From Bradyrhizobium forestalis (GTDB taxonomy: Bacteria; Pseudomonadota; Alphaproteobacteria; Rhizobiales; Xanthobacteraceae), in assembly GCF_002795245.1 (NCBI RefSeq), contig NZ_PGVG01000020.1, forward strand, positions 1 through 64,000: a stretch of 64,000 nucleotides of DNA, in the 5' to 3' direction. This document shows, piece after piece, positions 61,690 to 64,000 of the stretch. Under the pieces are notes generated by a model. The model saw only the letters and a program-made list of their open reading frames with translations. It searched no databases and had not been told where the DNA came from. The translations under genes were made by a program, and so were the position numbers. Every line of letters begins with the position of its first letter. Position 1 is the stretch's first letter.

Positions 61690-63038
61690 GGCTTCGGTTC
61701 CGTGTGCACAACGCATTGGAACCTCGCCAGGAAGTGCAAGCCGGCCACGGCAAGAGCGAACATGAACCAGATCGGATTCTGCCGTTCGAGCAGGAAGGTC
61801 TCGGTTGCGCCGTAATACAGGCCGAACAACCACACCGTCAGGAACAGCTTGGCCAGTGCGCCACTGCGGCTGTGAGCCTGGGTCGTCTGGAAATTGCCGA
61901 GCGGCGCGAGCACGAAGACGAGGATCACGAGCACCAATCCCGGCAAGCCGATGGTGACCGCAAGATCAAGATAGCTGTTGTGGCTGTGCGCCGCCGACGT
62001 CGCCCATTCGGCGCCCTGCGCGGTCTGCCGCGCACTCACGTCGTCCCAGAACGCCGCATAGCCGTGACCGATGATCGGCTTCTCGGCGACGGCCGCAAGC
62101 GCGAACTCCCAGATCGCCGAACGGCCGGTGAAGGTGGGATCGAGCGGAAGCAGCCGCGTCATTGCGCCGAGCGCCGGGCTGAGGACGCTGCCGACCGTCA
62201 ACAGGTTCATCGCAGCCAGCGGCACGAAGCAGATGAGCCGCTTCTGCCACAGGCCTGGCGTGACATAGACCAGCGAGGCGAGCGCGTAGATCGCAAGGCA
62301 CAGCACCGACGATGTCTTGCCGCCGGTGAAGATCAGGAAGGTGCCGGCCAGCACGGCGATCGCGGGCCCCATCACGAACGAGCCCACGGCCGACAGGTAG
62401 ATGCCGACATAGACCAGGATGGTCATCACGGCCGAGGCGATGTTCTTGTGGCCAAAGCTGCCGCGCCAGTCGCCGGCAAGCTGCGGCTCGGTGACGTCGA
62501 GGGCCGTGTGGATTGAATATTGCGGCGCGAGGACAACGCCGAGATAGCAAAGCGCGAGCAGCACGAGCGCGGCGGCACCCAGGCACAGGTTGAAGCTGCG
62601 CTGCGTCGGCGGCAGCAACGGCAGCAAGACGGCGAGCGACGTCACGCTGGCCGCGAGAACGAATCGCTGGATCGAAACGCCGCGACTCTCGGAGAAGACG
62701 ATGTTGATCGCCAACCAGCCCAGGAGGCAGAGATGAAGCGGGGTCAGCAAGCTCTTCAGCGCGGGCGCATCCGAGGCGGCGACACACAGCATTGCGACCG
62801 CAGCCAGGAGGCCCCAGGCGATATAGGTCAGCGCCATTCGTCCGCCGACGACGGCGGTGACGTCGGGATTGCGCAGGTCCGGGAACGGATCGAGCGTCAC
62901 CAGCACCAGCAGCAGCGCCCCGACCGCGACGAGGCAGCGTGCCGCCCGCACGGCATTGAGCCTTGCAAGGCCGTCGCGCAGGACATGGCCCAACGATCGG
63001 GCCTCGACGTCGATCATGTCAGCCGCGCTGCGGTCCAT
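61686..63038 (-). CDS. O-antigen ligase family protein (WaaL/Wzy-like)
   Basis: 450 residues, about eleven or twelve transmembrane segments. The signature periplasmic loop is GDWRGSFGHKNIASAVMTILVYVGIYL and GRSAIWEFALAAVAEKPIIGHGYAAFWDD, then AAHSHNSYLDLAVTIGLPGLVLVILVFV, the Wzy_C-type motif. It joins polysaccharide to lipid A-core or polymerises repeat units, at the periplasmic face. It starts 3 bases after the glycosyltransferase stop, in a run with the GNAT gene. Confidence 0.9.
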   Translation of the reverse strand: MDRSAADMIDVEARSLGHVLRDGLARLNAVRAARCLVAVGALLLVLVTLDPFPDLRNPDVTAVVGGRMALTYIAWGLLAAVAMLCVAASDAPALKSLLTPLHLCLLGWLAINIVFSESRGVSIQRFVLAASVTSLAVLLPLLPPTQRSFNLCLGAAALVLLALCYLGVVLAPQYSIHTALDVTEPQLAGDWRGSFGHKNIASAVMTILVYVGIYLSAVGSFVMGPAIAVLAGTFLIFTGGKTSSVLCLAIYALASLVYVTPGLWQKRLICFVPLAAMNLLTVGSVLSPALGAMTRLLPLDPTFTGRSAIWEFALAAVAEKPIIGHGYAAFWDDVSARQTAQGAEWATSAAHSHNSYLDLAVTIGLPGLVLVILVFVLAPLGNFQTTQAHSRSGALAKLFLTVWLFGLYYGATETFLLERQNPIWFMFALAVAGLHFLARFQCVVHTEPKP

Positions 63039-63041
63039 GGC

Positions 63042-64000
63042 TCAAGACATTTGGTGACGCCGGAGAAGCTCCGCGTCCTGGCTCAGCCCTGTTGAGCGTC
63101 CGTCAACGGGCCGGCCGGAGGTCTGCGACACCGCTGGCTGCCGCACGATGCTCCGCGCGATCTCATAATATTGCAGCGCCCGTTGCTCCAGCGTGAGATT
63201 GTCCAGGATGTAACCGCGCGGATCGAACTTGCTCGCGGCGCACCCGGCCCAGAAACTATCCCAACCCGCCTCGAACCCCGCGATGTCGGTGAACTTGGCA
63301 CCGCAGCGTTCGTCCCAATACGGCACCGACGATACTGGCGCGAACCTCACCCGGTGCGGATAATAATCGGGGTCGCGCCACGGCCCGCCCGGATCCCAGG
63401 CAAACACCGGCGCGCCGCAGGACAAGGCCTGCTGATAGGCGATGCCCTGGCTCTCGCTCTGGCACAGAAAGATCATCGCCCGCGAACGCGCCAGCGCTGC
63501 CTGATAATCCGCTTCCTTGTAGCTGCCATAGCGCAGCTCCGTGAACGAACGGCCTTCCTTGATGAGCCGGGCGCGAACGGGCTCGATCATCCCCGGCGCA
63601 TAGCGCTCGCGGTCCCAGTGAACCTTGTCGTAGATCAGTACATCGACGGTCTTTTTCGATAGCTCCGACGGCGCCCAGAGATCGGTGTCGATGCCGACGG
63701 GCCAGGCCTCCGTATCGGGCCAATGCGGCCGGTACATGTCGACGTACCAGGGGCCGGGCACCACGACCTTCTTCACCGGCAGACGCTTGAACAAGTCGGG
63801 GTCGTCGAGCGGATGATTGTGGGCGGCAACGCCGAGCAGGATCGGGTTCTTCCACGCGAATTTGTCGAGCAGGAAAGTGCGGCCGACGATGCAGGCAAGC
63901 TCGTCGGGATGCTTGGCGATATGACCGTAATCGTTGACGCGGTAGCGGATGCCGAGCCGGTCGAGCCCCGCACAGAGATTGAGGAACACGCGCAGCTGGC
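63042..64000 (-). CDS. Glycosyltransferase (partial, truncated by the window edge)
   Basis: At least 315 residues, reaching the right edge without a stop; the GTG at 63989 is probably internal. It has AWPVGIDTDLWAPSELSKKTVDVLIYDKVHWDRERYAPG, LARSRAMIFLCQSESQGIAYQQALSCGAPVFAWDPGGPW, typical of a GT-B family glycosyltransferase (GT4-like E-x7-E motif region). It probably builds the surface polysaccharide handled by the ligase. The N-terminus lies outside the window. Confidence 0.8.
   Translation of the reverse strand, partial: QLRVFLNLCAGLDRLGIRYRVNDYGHIAKHPDELACIVGRTFLLDKFAWKNPILLGVAAHNHPLDDPDLFKRLPVKKVVVPGPWYVDMYRPHWPDTEAWPVGIDTDLWAPSELSKKTVDVLIYDKVHWDRERYAPGMIEPVRARLIKEGRSFTELRYGSYKEADYQAALARSRAMIFLCQSESQGIAYQQALSCGAPVFAWDPGGPWRDPDYYPHRVRFAPVSSVPYWDERCGAKFTDIAGFEAGWDSFWAGCAASKFDPRGYILDNLTLEQRALQYYEIARSIVRQPAVSQTSGRPVDGRSTGLSQDAELLRRHQMS

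Overview
The window is chromosomal DNA from a GC-rich alphaproteobacterium, almost certainly Bradyrhizobium or a very close relative. The grounds are the overall gene content (hisZ-hisG pair, glcDEF, TorF-type porin, DUF2076, DUF2093, DUF4170 and DUF6101 families), an Ala/Lys-rich H1-like protein, and many long palindromic intergenic repeats of the GTCAT...ATCCA...TGGAT...ATGAC type. I saw no rRNA, tRNA, CRISPR array, transposase or prophage gene.

Layout. 0-8.6 kb holds a DUF4145 gene, a membrane protein with a small winged-helix regulator, two alpha/beta hydrolases, xseA and several small genes. 8.6-14.1 kb, minus strand, is one tightly overlapping lipid A/Kdo operon: pmbA, cysQ-like, DUF4170, DUF374 acyltransferase, waaA, lpxK. 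14.4-17.6 kb carries DUF6101, ubiA coupled to a secreted protein, and rsmE. 17.9-22 kb carries hisZ-hisG followed by a polyprenyl-phosphate type glycosyltransferase overlapping a ChbG/HpnK deacetylase. 22-26.3 kb has DUF2076, an L,D-transpeptidase, an isolated cheZ and a lipoprotein. 26.5-28.8 kb is groES-groEL behind a sigma70-like promoter and a CIRCE operator, with a palindromic repeat between the two genes. 30-34.5 kb has an L-lactate/glycolate permease and a fused ABC transporter resembling BclA/YddA. 34.9-41.5 kb has the porin, the H1-like protein, glcD-glcE-glcF and a secreted cytochrome c. 41.6-45.6 kb has a hydrolase, small secreted proteins, a TPR protein, rpmJ and an amidohydrolase.

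45.6-48.1 kb is the most accessory-looking part: an EF-G homologue lacking its GTPase half, an ORF whose C-terminus is repeat-derived, and a cysteine-rich secreted protein. 48.1-53.4 kb has three regulator or redox units: SDR/HxlR, a second SDR with a methyltransferase, and FAD-oxidoreductase/TetR. 53.6-59.3 kb has a haloacid dehalogenase, YbaK, a Bug-type binding protein, and a LysR gene divergent from an SDR remnant, pirin and WrbA. From 59.6 kb to the right edge is a minus-strand run of surface-polysaccharide genes (GNAT, O-antigen ligase, glycosyltransferase cut by the edge) with a PCMT-like methyltransferase downstream.

For an undescribed system I rank highest: the glycosyltransferase-deacetylase pair (possible amino-sugar donor for lipid A), the lipid A operon with its unexplained DUF4170/CysQ/PmbA members, the BclA-like transporter, and the GTPase-less EF-G. 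All identifications are from reading the sequence; no database search was run.
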